A stretch of DNA of 64,000 nt. Source: Paenibacillus sp. MSJ-34. Its GTDB lineage: Bacteria; Bacillota; Bacilli; Paenibacillales; Paenibacillaceae. The notes beneath the pieces were generated by a model. The model was given only the letters and a program-made list of their open reading frames with translations. It was not told where the DNA came from and ran no database searches. Positions within the stretch are counted from its first letter, which is position 1. Every line of letters begins with the position of its first letter. Location: contig NZ_JAHLPR010000026.1 in NCBI RefSeq assembly GCF_018918005.1, positions 1-64,000 on the forward strand, read 5' to 3'. This document shows positions 9,754 through 19,284 of the stretch, piece by piece. The translations under genes were made by a program, and so were the position numbers.

Positions 9754-9784
9754 CTTTGTCTACGCTATAAAAGGGGGTTTTCGC

Positions 9785-10264
9785 ATGGAAGCGCTGCAAC
9801 CGAAAACGGTGGGCAGCTCGCGTTCGATTCTGACGCAGCTGGTCTTCCCGTCGGATACGAATATGCATGGCACGATGTTCGGCGGCAAAGTGATGGAGTA
9901 TATCGACAAATTGGCTGCGATCGCTTGTATGCGCCATGCGCGCCGGCCGGTCGTGACCGCTTCGAGCGATCATCTGGATTTTATCGCTCCGATTCGCGTC
10001 GGGCAAGCGATCGAGATCGAAGCGTGCGTGACCTGGACGCATCGAAGCTCGATGGAAGCGTACGCGAAAGTATATGCGGAAGATTTACTGACCGGCGAAC
10101 GCACACTGACCGTGACCGCTTTGCTTACTTTTGTAGCTTTGGACGAAAACGGCAAGCCGTCCCCGGTTCCCGCCGTTATTCCGGAGACGGAGGAAGAGAT
10201 TCAATTGCATCGGTCCGCCATGGAGCGTTATGCGATGCGCAAAAAGCGGAGGTCGGCGGATTAG
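9785..10264 (+). CDS. Acyl-CoA thioesterase (hotdog fold, YkhA/BACH type)
   Basis: The 159-residue single hotdog-domain protein hydrolyses acyl-CoA to free acid and CoA. The PSDTNMHGTMFGGKVMEYID helix with the catalytic Asn/Asp region and the SSDHLDFIAPIRVGQ strand are characteristic of the YkhA/YciA/BACH group. The ATG at 9785 follows AAAGGGGG; upstream in-frame codons would read through the leader hairpin and have no ribosome binding site. It stands between the pdh operon and thyA. Acyl-chain preference is not predictable. Confidence 0.88.
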   Translation: MEALQPKTVGSSRSILTQLVFPSDTNMHGTMFGGKVMEYIDKLAAIACMRHARRPVVTASSDHLDFIAPIRVGQAIEIEACVTWTHRSSMEAYAKVYAEDLLTGERTLTVTALLTFVALDENGKPSPVPAVIPETEEEIQLHRSAMERYAMRKKRRSAD

Positions 10265-10268
10265 CCGG

Positions 10269-10297
10269 TTAACAGTTCGGGACCGGCATGGTACACT
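10269..10297 (+). promoter_or_regulatory. Sigma-A-type promoter of the thyA-folA-topB operon
   Basis: TTAACA (10269-10274), 17 bp, then TACACT (10292-10297), 47 bp before thyA. The -35 overlaps a CCGGT/ACCGG inverted repeat just after the thioesterase stop. Confidence 0.55.
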
Positions 10298-10344
10298 ATC
10301 TGTATTGGTGATATTGAGAAACGGCAATGGAGGGTGCGCGAAAG

Positions 10345-11301
10345 ATGAGCAGAAGCGAGCAACAATATATCGATTTGTTAAAGCATGTGTTGGAGCATGG
10401 GACGAGGAAAGACGATCGTACCGGTACGGGGACGGTATCCGTCTTCGGCTACCAGATGAGATTCGACTTGAACGAAGGGTTTCCGTTGCTCACGACCAAG
10501 AGAGTGCCGTTCAGGCTCATATCGAGCGAATTGCTCTGGTTCATTAAAGGGGATACGAATATTCGCTATTTGCTTCGGCATAACAACAATATATGGAACG
10601 AATGGGCTTTCAAAAGATGGGTCGAAAGTCCGCAATACGAAGGACCGGACATGACGAACTTCGGATTGCGCTCGCAGGAGGACCCGGAATTCAACCTGCT
10701 ATACGAAGAACAGATGGAAAGCTTCAAGCGGCGCATATTGGAAGACGACGCGTTCGCCGCGCAGTTCGGCGAATTGGGCGACATATACGGCAAACAATGG
10801 AGAAACTGGAAAACGTCGCAAGGCGACACGATCGATCAGTTGCAAGGTGTGATCGATGCGATCAAGCGCAATCCCGATTCGCGAAGATTAATCGTTACCG
10901 CCTGGTCCCCGGAGGACGTTCCTTCGATGGCGCTTCCGCCTTGCCATACGCTGTTTCAGTTTTATGTCGCAAACGGCAAGCTGTCTTGCCAATTGTACCA
11001 AAGAAGCGGAGACATTTTCCTTGGCATCCCGTTCAACATCGCCAGCTATTCGCTCTTGACGCATATGATTGCGCATGAATGCGGATTGGATGTAGGGGAG
11101 TTCGTGCATACGCTCGGCGACGCGCATATATACGTCAATCATCTGGATCAGATTCATACCCAGCTTAGCCGCGAGCCGCGGGAGCTTCCGAAACTGCGGT
11201 TGAACGGTTCGATCAAGTCGGTGTTCGATTTTGACGTTCCGGATATCGAAATGGAAGGCTATAACCCGCATCCCGCCATTAAAGCGCCTGTAGCGGTATA
11301 A
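10345..11301 (+). CDS. thyA: Thymidylate synthase
   Basis: The 318-residue protein converts dUMP to dTMP with methylenetetrahydrofolate. The catalytic Cys200 lies in [11 protein letters not shown], with [19 protein letters not shown] and HIYVNH downstream and [13 protein letters not shown] near the N-terminus. The small-domain insert is full length, as in the approximately 315-residue Gram-positive form. The ATG at 10345 was preferred to 10327 because the latter overlaps the GGAGG sequence. folA follows 33 bp later, the usual pairing since DHFR regenerates the folate that ThyA oxidises. Confidence 0.97.
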   Translation: MSRSEQQYIDLLKHVLEHGTRKDDRTGTGTVSVFGYQMRFDLNEGFPLLTTKRVPFRLISSELLWFIKGDTNIRYLLRHNNNIWNEWAFKRWVESPQYEGPDMTNFGLRSQEDPEFNLLYEEQMESFKRRILEDDAFAAQFGELGDIYGKQWRNWKTSQGDTIDQLQGVIDAIKRNPDSRRLIVTAWSPEDVPSMALPPCHTLFQFYVANGKLSCQLYQRSGDIFLGIPFNIASYSLLTHMIAHECGLDVGEFVHTLGDAHIYVNHLDQIHTQLSREPRELPKLRLNGSIKSVFDFDVPDIEMEGYNPHPAIKAPVAV

Positions 11302-11334
11302 GCGAATACGGACATAGCAGAAGGGGACGATACG

Positions 11335-11847
11335 ATGAGCATTTCTTTAATATGGGCGATGGACCGGAACAGAACGATCGGGGTCGATAACAAGCTTCCA
11401 TGGCGTTTGCCGGCCGACATGGCCTATTTCAAACGGCAAACTTCCGGCAAAACGGTGCTGATGGGGCGCAAAACGTTCGAATCGATCGGCAAGCCTTTGC
11501 CGAACCGGACGAATGTCGTATTGACGCGAAGCCGCGATTTCAGGCATGAAGGCTGCACGATCGTAAGATCGTTGGAGGAAGCGCTGGCGCTGGCCGAGCG
11601 CGAGCCGCTCATGGTGATCGGAGGCGCGGAAATTTACCGTTTGCTGCTGCCTTACGCGGATCGCCTGCTTGTGACCGAGATCGATCATTCCTTTGCGGGA
11701 GGGGACGCCTTTTTCCCGGAATGGGACGAGGATGAGTGGCGGATCGTTGAGTCCGTTCCCGGGACGATAGACGAGAAGAATATATACCCGCATACGTTCG
11801 TCACTTACGAACGGGTGCGCGGCCGCAAGGAGCTGCCGCGGCAATGA
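11335..11847 (+). CDS. folA: Dihydrofolate reductase
   Basis: The 170-residue enzyme reduces dihydrofolate with NADPH. ISLIWAMDRNRTIGVDNKLPWRLPADM shows the Ala/Trp region and the catalytic Asp of the LPAD motif, MGRKTFESIGKPLPNR binds NADPH, and VIGGAEIY is the conserved glycine pair. It sits directly behind thyA, and its stop overlaps the topB start in an ATGA, so topB translation is probably coupled to it. Confidence 0.96.
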   Translation: MSISLIWAMDRNRTIGVDNKLPWRLPADMAYFKRQTSGKTVLMGRKTFESIGKPLPNRTNVVLTRSRDFRHEGCTIVRSLEEALALAEREPLMVIGGAEIYRLLLPYADRLLVTEIDHSFAGGDAFFPEWDEDEWRIVESVPGTIDEKNIYPHTFVTYERVRGRKELPRQ

Positions 11848-14120
11848 AGACGTTAGTGATCGCCGAGAAGCCTGATATGGGGCGGAATATTGCCGCCGTG
11901 ATCGAGCCGAAGGCGAAGAATAACCGGACGTACTTGGAAGGGGAGCGCTATATCGTTACGTGGGCGATCGGCCATCTGGTCGGGCTGGCGGAACCGGATT
12001 TATACGACGATAAATATAAAAAATGGAATTTTAACGATCTTCCGATTATTCCCGAACGGTTCCTCATCGTTCCGAATCCGAAAACGAAAGACCAATTGAA
12101 GACGATCGGCCAGTTGGCCAAGCGCTGCGACCTGATCGTCAACGCTTGCGATGCCGGGCGGGAAGGGCAATATATATTCGCCCTGATTCAACAGCATTTG
12201 AAGCTCCGCCAGCCGGTAAAGCGGCTATGGATTTCCGATTTGACCGCCGAGACGATCCGCCGCGGATTCGCCGAATTGCGCGACGGCGCGGAATTCGACA
12301 ATTTGACCCGGGCGGCGCGCGCCAGAAGCGAAGCGGATTGGCTCATCGGCATGAACGCGTCGCGCGCTTTCACGACCAAGCATCGTACGCTGTTGTCGGT
12401 CGGAAGAGTGCAAACGCCCGTATTAACGTTGATCTATGATCGCCAGAAAGAGATTGAAGCGTTCGAGTCGTTAACTTTCTACGATTGTATCGCCCAATTC
12501 CAGCAGGAGAACACGACCTATCAAGGCACATGGCAGGGGGAACGAATTACGTCGCAGGAACAGGCGCAGCAGCTCGCGGCCAAGGTCGCCGGCAAGCCGG
12601 CGCGCATTGTCAATTACGAAGTGAAGGAAACGAAGGAATATCCGTATAAATTGTACGATTTGACGCTTTTGCAACGGGATGCGAACGCCAAATACGGCTT
12701 CTCCGCCAAAAAAACGTTGGATGTGGCGCAGGCGTTGTATGAAAAGCATAAAGTCATTACATACCCGCGTACGAACTCCAACTATGTTACCGAGCAAAAC
12801 ATCGACCCGATGCACAAAACGCTGCATATGCTGAAATCGACGGCGTACGGGCCGCTTGCCGAGGGGGCGGAGCGCTCGCGCGTGCATAAGAACAATAAGG
12901 CGGTCTGCAATCCCGCCAAGGTTGAAGATCATCACGCGATTTTGCCGACGCTGAAAAAAGCGGGCGCGTTAAGCGCAGACGAGCAAAAGGTATACGATTT
13001 GATCGTACGCCGGTTTTTGGCGCAATTCTATCCGCCTGCGGAGTATAAACAGCATGCGTTATGGACCGAAGTCGAGCAGGAAACGTTCAAAACGAATGTG
13101 AAGGAATTGCTGCTGCTCGGCTGGAAAGCGGTCATCGAAGAGCAGAAACCGGACAAGCCGAAAAAGCCGGCGGCCAAAAAAGAAGCCGAGGAAGAGGAAG
13201 CGGAACAACTGCTGCTCGTTCCCTTTCAGATCGATGCCAACGCGCCGACTGTTTGTACGGAAGCCGTCGCCAAAGAGAAATCGACCCAGCCTCCTAAAGC
13301 CTACACCGAAGGAACGCTGCTGAAAGCGATGGAAAGCGCCGGAAAGCAGATGGAGAACGAAGAATTGCGCGAAGCGATGAAGGATGCCGGACTGGGCACG
13401 CCGGCGACGCGTGCCGCGACGATCGAGCGATTGAAGCAGGTCGGCTATATTACGATGCAAGGCAAGCGGATTACGGTCACGCAAAAAGGCCGCACCGCCG
13501 TCGAATTGATCCGCCATGCTGGCATCGATCTGTTGACGTCTCCCGAAATGACAGGACAATGGGAAAGGCGGCTGCATCAAATTTCGAAAGGCGAGGCGTC
13601 GAACGAACGCTTTATGGAAAATGTAATAAAGTTCACGACATTAATTATTGATAAGGTTAAATATCAACGTCCGGCGGCGAAGGAAGCTTTCGCGGAAGGC
13701 GAGACGGATGTTTCGCGCAAGAAGAGCGGTTCCGCCAAGGGAACCCGAACGCAGCGGCGAAGCAAGGACGATGGGGAGCGGCACGCGGCCGCTGTTTCCG
13801 GGGCGCAGGGCGATACGGCGACGGACAAGCGGAGCGAGGAGCCGGCGCATTTCGGCGATTGCCCGCGTCCCGGCTGTGGCGGGCGCATCATTATGGGGCG
13901 GAAAGGCTATGGCTGCAACCGGTATCGGGAAGGCTGCAAATTTGTCATTTGGAAAGAGAGCTTCGGCAAACCGTTAACGGAGACGATGATCAAATCCTTG
14001 CTGCAGAAAGGCGTTACGCAGGCTCTGACGTTCAAGGAGGGCGACGGAAGCTCGTATAAGGCGAAACTGCGGATCGCCGATCCGAATACGGGCGAGCTGG
14101 CGTTGGAACGGCAGGAGTAA
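11844..14120 (+). CDS. topB: DNA topoisomerase III (type IA)
   Basis: The 758-residue enzyme relaxes and decatenates DNA by single-strand passage. It begins with the Toprim domain (KTLVIAEKPDMGRNIA; DAGREGQ) and has the catalytic Tyr307 in TYPRTNSNYV and the LGTPATRAATIERL motif. After about residue 610 comes a charged Lys/Arg/Glu linker and a C-terminal zinc-ribbon-like remnant (GDCPRPGCGGRI, GCNRYREGCKFVIW) with four Cys. The extended tail makes it longer than E. coli TopB. It is cotranscribed with thyA-folA. Confidence 0.94.
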   Translation: MKTLVIAEKPDMGRNIAAVIEPKAKNNRTYLEGERYIVTWAIGHLVGLAEPDLYDDKYKKWNFNDLPIIPERFLIVPNPKTKDQLKTIGQLAKRCDLIVNACDAGREGQYIFALIQQHLKLRQPVKRLWISDLTAETIRRGFAELRDGAEFDNLTRAARARSEADWLIGMNASRAFTTKHRTLLSVGRVQTPVLTLIYDRQKEIEAFESLTFYDCIAQFQQENTTYQGTWQGERITSQEQAQQLAAKVAGKPARIVNYEVKETKEYPYKLYDLTLLQRDANAKYGFSAKKTLDVAQALYEKHKVITYPRTNSNYVTEQNIDPMHKTLHMLKSTAYGPLAEGAERSRVHKNNKAVCNPAKVEDHHAILPTLKKAGALSADEQKVYDLIVRRFLAQFYPPAEYKQHALWTEVEQETFKTNVKELLLLGWKAVIEEQKPDKPKKPAAKKEAEEEEAEQLLLVPFQIDANAPTVCTEAVAKEKSTQPPKAYTEGTLLKAMESAGKQMENEELREAMKDAGLGTPATRAATIERLKQVGYITMQGKRITVTQKGRTAVELIRHAGIDLLTSPEMTGQWERRLHQISKGEASNERFMENVIKFTTLIIDKVKYQRPAAKEAFAEGETDVSRKKSGSAKGTRTQRRSKDDGERHAAAVSGAQGDTATDKRSEEPAHFGDCPRPGCGGRIIMGRKGYGCNRYREGCKFVIWKESFGKPLTETMIKSLLQKGVTQALTFKEGDGSSYKAKLRIADPNTGELALERQE

Positions 14121-14142
14121 TGGCAGGTCATGCATCGAATCT

Positions 14143-14184
14143 AAAAAAATGGCATCCAACGCTTCGTTGGAATGCCATTTTTTT
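14143..14184. terminator. Bidirectional terminator between topB and the HAD gene
   Basis: AAAAAAATGGCATCCAAC pairs across CGCTTC with GTTGGAATGCCATTTTTTT, with one bulged A. T runs end the stem on both strands, and the genes converge here. Confidence 0.88.
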
Positions 14185-14220
14185 AAATATTCGGCCCTTA
14201 TTTGAGCCGTGGATCGATCC

Positions 14221-14979
14221 TCAGGCTCGGTCATGCCGTTTCAAATAAGATGCGATCACGCCGGGCACTTCTTCGAGCGCCGTAACCGTAAAAAGACTGT
14301 CCTCCGGCGTCGATTCGAATTCGATCACATTATATTTCCATTCTTTCGGCTGTTTGAAATGAATGGCGTGAATGCCCGCCTGCAAGGCGGGAGCGATGTC
14401 CGTGCGAAGGGAGTTGCCGATCATCCACGTACGGGACCGGTCGAAGCCGCCTTCGGATAAAATCCGCTCCAACGCATCCGCATTTTTATGCTGCCGGATA
14501 TACATCCGTTCGCCGAAATATTCGGCGAGCCCCAAGCGGTCGATTTTCCGTTGCTGTATGTCCGCCTCGCCGCCCGTATACAAATGCAGCTCATGCCCCG
14601 CCTCGAGCAGCCTGCCTAGCGTTTCCGTCATGCCCGGATAGGCCTCCACAGGCTGTTCGTACACGCTTCTGCCCAATTTCCACAATTCCGCTTCCTCTGC
14701 GCGATTGGCGCTTCTTCCCGTCAAATCGCAAAAATGGCGGTACGTCATGACGAACGATTGGGGGAAATGATCGCTGACAAAGCCGGTATCGTTCAATCCG
14801 GCGACGTCAAGCTCGACTTGTTTGTCGCGAATTTGCTTGACCGTTACGTCATAGCCTTGAAACCATGTGCCTGTCAAATCGAGAAACTGATCGATAACGA
14901 TCATAAAATACTTATTGCAATAAATTAGCGTATCGTCCAAATCGAATAAAATTTGTTGCGTTTGGCCCGGTTGCCTCAA
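14221..14979 (-). CDS. HAD superfamily hydrolase
   Basis: The 252-residue protein has HAD motif I ILFDLDDTLIYC at its N-terminus, motif II LHLYTGG, a lysine in the RMYIRQHKNAD region, and motif IV GNSLRTDIAPALQAG, so it is probably a magnesium-dependent phosphatase with a helical cap between motifs I and II. I chose the TTG at 14979 because AAGGAG lies nine nt upstream; the frame extends further but is not protein-like there. It begins 20 bp after the ArsR-like regulator on the same strand. The substrate is unknown. Confidence 0.82.
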   Translation of the reverse strand: MRQPGQTQQILFDLDDTLIYCNKYFMIVIDQFLDLTGTWFQGYDVTVKQIRDKQVELDVAGLNDTGFVSDHFPQSFVMTYRHFCDLTGRSANRAEEAELWKLGRSVYEQPVEAYPGMTETLGRLLEAGHELHLYTGGEADIQQRKIDRLGLAEYFGERMYIRQHKNADALERILSEGGFDRSRTWMIGNSLRTDIAPALQAGIHAIHFKQPKEWKYNVIEFESTPEDSLFTVTALEEVPGVIASYLKRHDRA

Positions 14980-14999
14980 ATAAAAACACTCCTTGCTCG

Positions 15000-15914
15000 T
15001 TAGACCCTGATATAGGATTCCAGAAACAGCTGCATTTCGGCAATGCCGTCCGCGCGTATGCTGTACCGTTCCTTTTCGCCGTCCATATGCACGCGCACCA
15101 AGCCCGCGGCGCGCAGCATCATAATATGGTGAAGGGTCGTTTCTCTCGTTAATTGCGTCTCGGCGGCGATTTCTTCTTGCGTTCGTATATCTTGCGCCAA
15201 AAAACGCAAAATACGCAACCGAATTTCGTCCGCCAGCGCGTTCGTAAACCGGATCAGATTCGTCGGCGGCTGATCTTCGTCGAACTCGGGCATATCGACC
15301 GGGTAGAGGATGAGCAATAAATCGTTGTAATAACAATATGCATTGATCGGCCGCGTATGGAGCATCGGAATGAGCATTACGGTGCTCACCTTGTCGGCCA
15401 GTTCGAGCACGACGCCGTTCGTCGCATACTCAACCAAAGCTTCCGGTTCCATTTTGTCAAGCAGCATCCGTTTCTCGGCCGCATCTTCTTCGAGCAGCGG
15501 GCTATACAGCGATTCCAATTCGCGGAAATATTGCTCATACCATTTGCGAAGCAGAGGAACGTAAGAGTTCCGGATTCGCAATATGTCCTGCCGGGACAAA
15601 TTATCTATGTATGGGATCACTAGCTCATGCAGACTCTTCTCGTCGCTTTGCTCCAAGTACTGCAGATGCTCTTCGATATTGTCGGCATGGTTCCTTCGGC
15701 AAACCCACAAATACAACACGTCGTAATCGGCAAAAGGCCATTGTTTCGAATCGGCGATTTCTTGAGCGAATTCAGGGTCGAGGCGGTCGTTCACAGTTTG
15801 CAGCCATTGATGGCCCCAATCCAAATTACGGGTCCACCTTTGCGTCGCGTACACAAAAAAACTGCTCAATAGTTCGTAAGTCGGTGAATAATCCACTTTA
15901 ACCTGGTATCCCAT
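15000..15914 (-). CDS. ArsR-type winged-helix regulator with long N-terminal domain (DUF5937-like)
   Basis: The 304-residue protein has a novel-looking N-terminal region of about 210 residues and a C-terminal winged helix (ALADEIRLRILRFLAQDIRTQEEIA, then TRETTLHHIMMLRAAGLVRV). This layout is that of the ArsR/SmtB relatives with a DUF5937-type N-terminus (family name from memory). No metal-binding Cys cluster is seen, so it may sense something other than a metal. The ATG at 15914 has AGGAGGG at the right distance. It heads an operon with the HAD gene. Confidence 0.75.
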   Translation of the reverse strand: MGYQVKVDYSPTYELLSSFFVYATQRWTRNLDWGHQWLQTVNDRLDPEFAQEIADSKQWPFADYDVLYLWVCRRNHADNIEEHLQYLEQSDEKSLHELVIPYIDNLSRQDILRIRNSYVPLLRKWYEQYFRELESLYSPLLEEDAAEKRMLLDKMEPEALVEYATNGVVLELADKVSTVMLIPMLHTRPINAYCYYNDLLLILYPVDMPEFDEDQPPTNLIRFTNALADEIRLRILRFLAQDIRTQEEIAAETQLTRETTLHHIMMLRAAGLVRVHMDGEKERYSIRADGIAEMQLFLESYIRV

Positions 15915-16026
15915 CGGGTATGCCCTCCTAAAAAACAACCTCTTCAACTATTATGGCTTGTTTTAAGGTCAATTGTCCACTATTATGTTCAATATATAGA
16001 TAAGTCCGAACAAGGAGAATGGTCAT

Positions 16027-16755
16027 ATGATTAGAGTCGAACATTTATCAAGACGAATCCCTCCGCAGACGACCGTTTTAGACGATATCAGTTTTACGAT
16101 CGAGCCCGGCGAATTGATCGGAATCGTCGGCGCAAGCGGCAGCGGCAAAACGTCGCTTCTGCGCTGTCTCGCTTTAAAGGACAGATGGAGCGGCGGCAAA
16201 TTCCATGTCGACGGCATCGACATTTTCGGCGCCGGCTTGTCCGGTAAACGCAAAATTCGCAGAGAATGGGCTTATCTGGAGCAAAATCCGGTGTTGTCCA
16301 TGTCGAGAACGGCATTGAAAAACGTGCTGATCGGCCGCTTTCATCAAACTCCGATTTGGCGCATGGCAACGGGAATGGTTCGGTCGGACGACTATATGGG
16401 CGCGATGGACGTGCTCGAACAGCTCGGCCTGCTCGACAAAGCGCATCAGAAGGCGGAGCAATTAAGCGGGGGAGAACGGCAGCGAGTAGCGATCGCCCGC
16501 GCGCTCGTTCATGGCGCGAACGTCATCTTGGCGGACGAGCCGACGTCCGGACTTGACCCGAAAGCGGCGGAAAGCGTGTTTGAACATTTGCGCGAGCTTT
16601 GCCGGCGGCAAAGAGCGACAGCGATCGTCGTGTTTCACCAACTGGAGCTTGCCGAACGGTACGCCACCCGCATATGGGGGCTCGCATCGGGCAAATTGGT
16701 CGTTGACGTCGGCGGCCGCCGTTTAACGCATCGGGAGAAAGAATTGTTTTATTGA
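16027..16755 (+). CDS. Orphan ABC transporter ATPase, PhnC-like
   Basis: The 242-residue protein is a complete nucleotide-binding domain: Walker A GASGSGKTS, signature LSGGERQRVAIARAL, Walker B VILADEPTSGLD and a switch histidine in VVFHQLELA. The order of features and the ALKNVLIGRF stretch resemble PhnC phosphonate importers, which usually have a permease and a binding protein beside them. None is adjacent here, so its partners must lie elsewhere or it has another role. ACAAGGAGA precedes the ATG. Confidence 0.82.
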   Translation: MIRVEHLSRRIPPQTTVLDDISFTIEPGELIGIVGASGSGKTSLLRCLALKDRWSGGKFHVDGIDIFGAGLSGKRKIRREWAYLEQNPVLSMSRTALKNVLIGRFHQTPIWRMATGMVRSDDYMGAMDVLEQLGLLDKAHQKAEQLSGGERQRVAIARALVHGANVILADEPTSGLDPKAAESVFEHLRELCRRQRATAIVVFHQLELAERYATRIWGLASGKLVVDVGGRRLTHREKELFY

Positions 16756-16902
16756 TCAAACCCATTTCATACTATAGAAACAGATTTCATCCAAACCTGC
16801 CATATTCATGGATTGTAAACTGTTTGTCACTCTTTTTCGCCGCTTCTTTTCTATAATTGATAGAGTCGGCAATTCGACAGAAAGGCAGGATGGAAAGCGG
16901 TT

Positions 16903-17925
16903 ATGCAACAAGATTTCGGCTACAAACGACAGGAACGGCCTCCGGATGAACGGCAGCGCAGGAAGTACCGGAGAAGAAGGACGTTTTTCCGTCTTGCATG
17001 GACAGTAATGTTTATCGCAATCATTGGCATGATTATACAAATTCAAGCGATTGGCAATCAGAACGACAAGCGGAATCATTCGATTAACAGCGAGAACGCA
17101 TCGGCGACGATTATCGGCCCGCCGGCTCCAAGTTCATCCTCGCAACCGGAACGGGACACGAAGCCGGAGACCAAACCGGAACAACCTGCCAAGCCGCCCG
17201 TACAGCCCGGCAAGCAGACCGGCAAAGATTCGAAAGGGACGGAACAACCCGACAAACCGAATCGCAACGATCAAGGAAACGATGCATCGGAAACCCACGC
17301 CGGCAAAGACCAAACTCATAAAAAAGTCGCATATTTGACGTTTGACGACGGACCCAGCCCGAATGCGGATAAAATTATGGATATATTGGATCAATTCGAG
17401 GCCAAGGCAACCTTTTTCATGCTGGAGCCGAATATGCGCAAACATCCCGACGCGTTGAAGCGGATGAGCAAGGACGGGCACGCGCTCGCGATGCATGGCG
17501 TCACTCATTCCGTCAAAAAGTTTTACGAATCGAAAGAATCCGTCCTGAAGGAGATGGACCAGGGAAGAGATACGGTGAAAGAGATCGCCGGCGTCGAGTC
17601 GAAGCTGATTCGCACCCCTTACGGCAGCAAGCCGAATATGAAATCCGAATATTTGACAGCCGTGCAAGATGCGGGTTATCTGCTATGGGATTGGAATATC
17701 GACAGCCTCGATTGGAAATATAAGGATAAACGCATGGTCGACGAAGTGAAAAAAGCGGTGCCGTCGCTCGAAAAGCGCGGCCAGGCTCCCATCATCCTTC
17801 TGCATGACCGCAAGCAGACGGCTCAATATTTAGAAGAAATATTAACCTATTTGCAGGACCGGGGTTACACGTTTGAACCGCTTGACGAAACGATGGAACC
17901 GTTCACGTTCAAATCGCGCCATTAA
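16903..17925 (+). CDS. Membrane-anchored polysaccharide deacetylase (CE4/NodB)
   Basis: The 340-residue protein has a basic cytoplasmic N-terminus, one transmembrane helix at about residues 29-47, a Pro/Lys-rich linker to about 140 and a NodB domain. TFDDGPSP gives the catalytic and metal Asp, HGVTH the metal His pair, RTPYGSKP the substrate arginine, WDWNIDSLDW and LLHD complete the CE4 motifs. It therefore probably deacetylates peptidoglycan or another wall glycan outside the cell. The metal triad looks intact. The closest role is PgdA-like, but the exact glycan is not known. Confidence 0.88.
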   Translation: MQQDFGYKRQERPPDERQRRKYRRRRTFFRLAWTVMFIAIIGMIIQIQAIGNQNDKRNHSINSENASATIIGPPAPSSSSQPERDTKPETKPEQPAKPPVQPGKQTGKDSKGTEQPDKPNRNDQGNDASETHAGKDQTHKKVAYLTFDDGPSPNADKIMDILDQFEAKATFFMLEPNMRKHPDALKRMSKDGHALAMHGVTHSVKKFYESKESVLKEMDQGRDTVKEIAGVESKLIRTPYGSKPNMKSEYLTAVQDAGYLLWDWNIDSLDWKYKDKRMVDEVKKAVPSLEKRGQAPIILLHDRKQTAQYLEEILTYLQDRGYTFEPLDETMEPFTFKSRH

Positions 17926-17994
17926 TTCCGGCCGCACAGCATAATGCACTCCTCTTCGGATAAAATGAGAGCATACGAAAGGAATGTGAACTGC

Positions 17995-19284
17995 TTGAAA
18001 ACAAAATGGTTAGGGGTCGTTTGCCTCGGTTTGGCCATGCTGCTCGCAAGCGGCTGCGAACTGACTAAAGACCCCAAGTCGCTGATGAGCGTTCCTCATT
18101 TGCCGGCGGAAAAAGAAAACTTAAAAGGGTTGATTATGTCGGCGCTTCCGGAAGGCGCTTCAATTATTCGTCCCCGCAACGCCAAAGATACGAGCGCCAT
18201 TCGAATGCGAGACCTGAATCAGGACGGAGTCAAGGAAGCGATCGTATTCTATTCGACTCCCGAACAGGATGTTCGCATTCACGGAATGATCTGGGAATAC
18301 AGCAAAGAGACCTGGACGAAAAAGATGGAATTCGACGGCGAAGGAACGGATTTGGATTCGTTTGAACTGCTCGACCTGACGAACGACGGCAATATCGAGT
18401 TGATCGTCGGATACGCGAATGCGGATCAAGAGGTGCAGAAAGGACTTGTCGTCTACTCCTATCAAAATAATCAGCTGGAGAAGTTATTGGAGAAGCCCTA
18501 TACTTCATATGTTGTTAACGACTTGGATGGCGACGGCTCGAACGAATTGACGATCGTCATGCTGAAGCCGAATCAAACCTCGACGATTACGTCGATGCGC
18601 TATGCCGAAGGCAAGTTTAAAGATATCGGCTCCTTAACGCTGGATCCGTTCGTGAATACGTATTATAACGTCGTTGCCGGCGAGGCGGCGCCAGGGCGTA
18701 AGGCGGTCTTCATCGATGCGATGGTCGGCGCGCATTCCGCTTACACGGACGTTGTCGTACTGGAGAACGATCAGTTGCGCAAAGTCGTGTCGGATCAACA
18801 GACGTACAAACCGCAGCCGGTCCCTAGCCAGGACATTAACGGCGACGGAATTATCGAGATCGGCATGATGGAAACGCCGAAAGGATGGGAACATGTAAAC
18901 TTGCCCGATATGCTGTGGTTCCATTCGTTTTATCAATGGGACGGAGCCGACGGGCTGAAGTTTATCGCCCTGCAATACCGGGATCCGTACGAACGCTTTT
19001 ATTTCAATTTCCCTTCGGATTGGCGAAACAGGGTTACGCTCGATATCCGGTCGAAGCAAGGGGAATATTTGCATTTCGTCGACGTCGATACGAACGAGAC
19101 GCTCGCCGAAATCGAGTTTTTCCCAACCGGCAAGTGGGAAGCGAATAAGAAGGGATGGACGGAATTGTCCCGTTCCGAAGATAGAGTCGTTGCGTTTCGC
19201 AGCAAATATGAGTTAACGGCGAAAAAGTCGAAGTTGGAGATGGAACTCCCGAAAAGTAACAAAGAAAGCGGTGATCGTCCTTGA
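17995..19284 (+). CDS. Lipoprotein with FG-GAP/VCBS-type repeats, coupled to a two-component system
   Basis: The 429-residue protein begins with a signal peptide and the lipobox LLASGC, then shows repeated Asp-rich calcium-binding-like turns (DLNQDGVKEAIV, DLTNDGNIELIV, DLDGDGSNELTIV, DINGDGIIEIG), as in FG-GAP beta-propellers. I chose the TTG at 17995 after AAAGGA; an ATG at 17944 would bury the signal peptide. Its stop overlaps the response regulator start by 4 nt, so the three genes are coupled and the lipoprotein may be an accessory sensor. No known ligand can be assigned. Confidence 0.8.
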   Translation: MKTKWLGVVCLGLAMLLASGCELTKDPKSLMSVPHLPAEKENLKGLIMSALPEGASIIRPRNAKDTSAIRMRDLNQDGVKEAIVFYSTPEQDVRIHGMIWEYSKETWTKKMEFDGEGTDLDSFELLDLTNDGNIELIVGYANADQEVQKGLVVYSYQNNQLEKLLEKPYTSYVVNDLDGDGSNELTIVMLKPNQTSTITSMRYAEGKFKDIGSLTLDPFVNTYYNVVAGEAAPGRKAVFIDAMVGAHSAYTDVVVLENDQLRKVVSDQQTYKPQPVPSQDINGDGIIEIGMMETPKGWEHVNLPDMLWFHSFYQWDGADGLKFIALQYRDPYERFYFNFPSDWRNRVTLDIRSKQGEYLHFVDVDTNETLAEIEFFPTGKWEANKKGWTELSRSEDRVVAFRSKYELTAKKSKLEMELPKSNKESGDRP

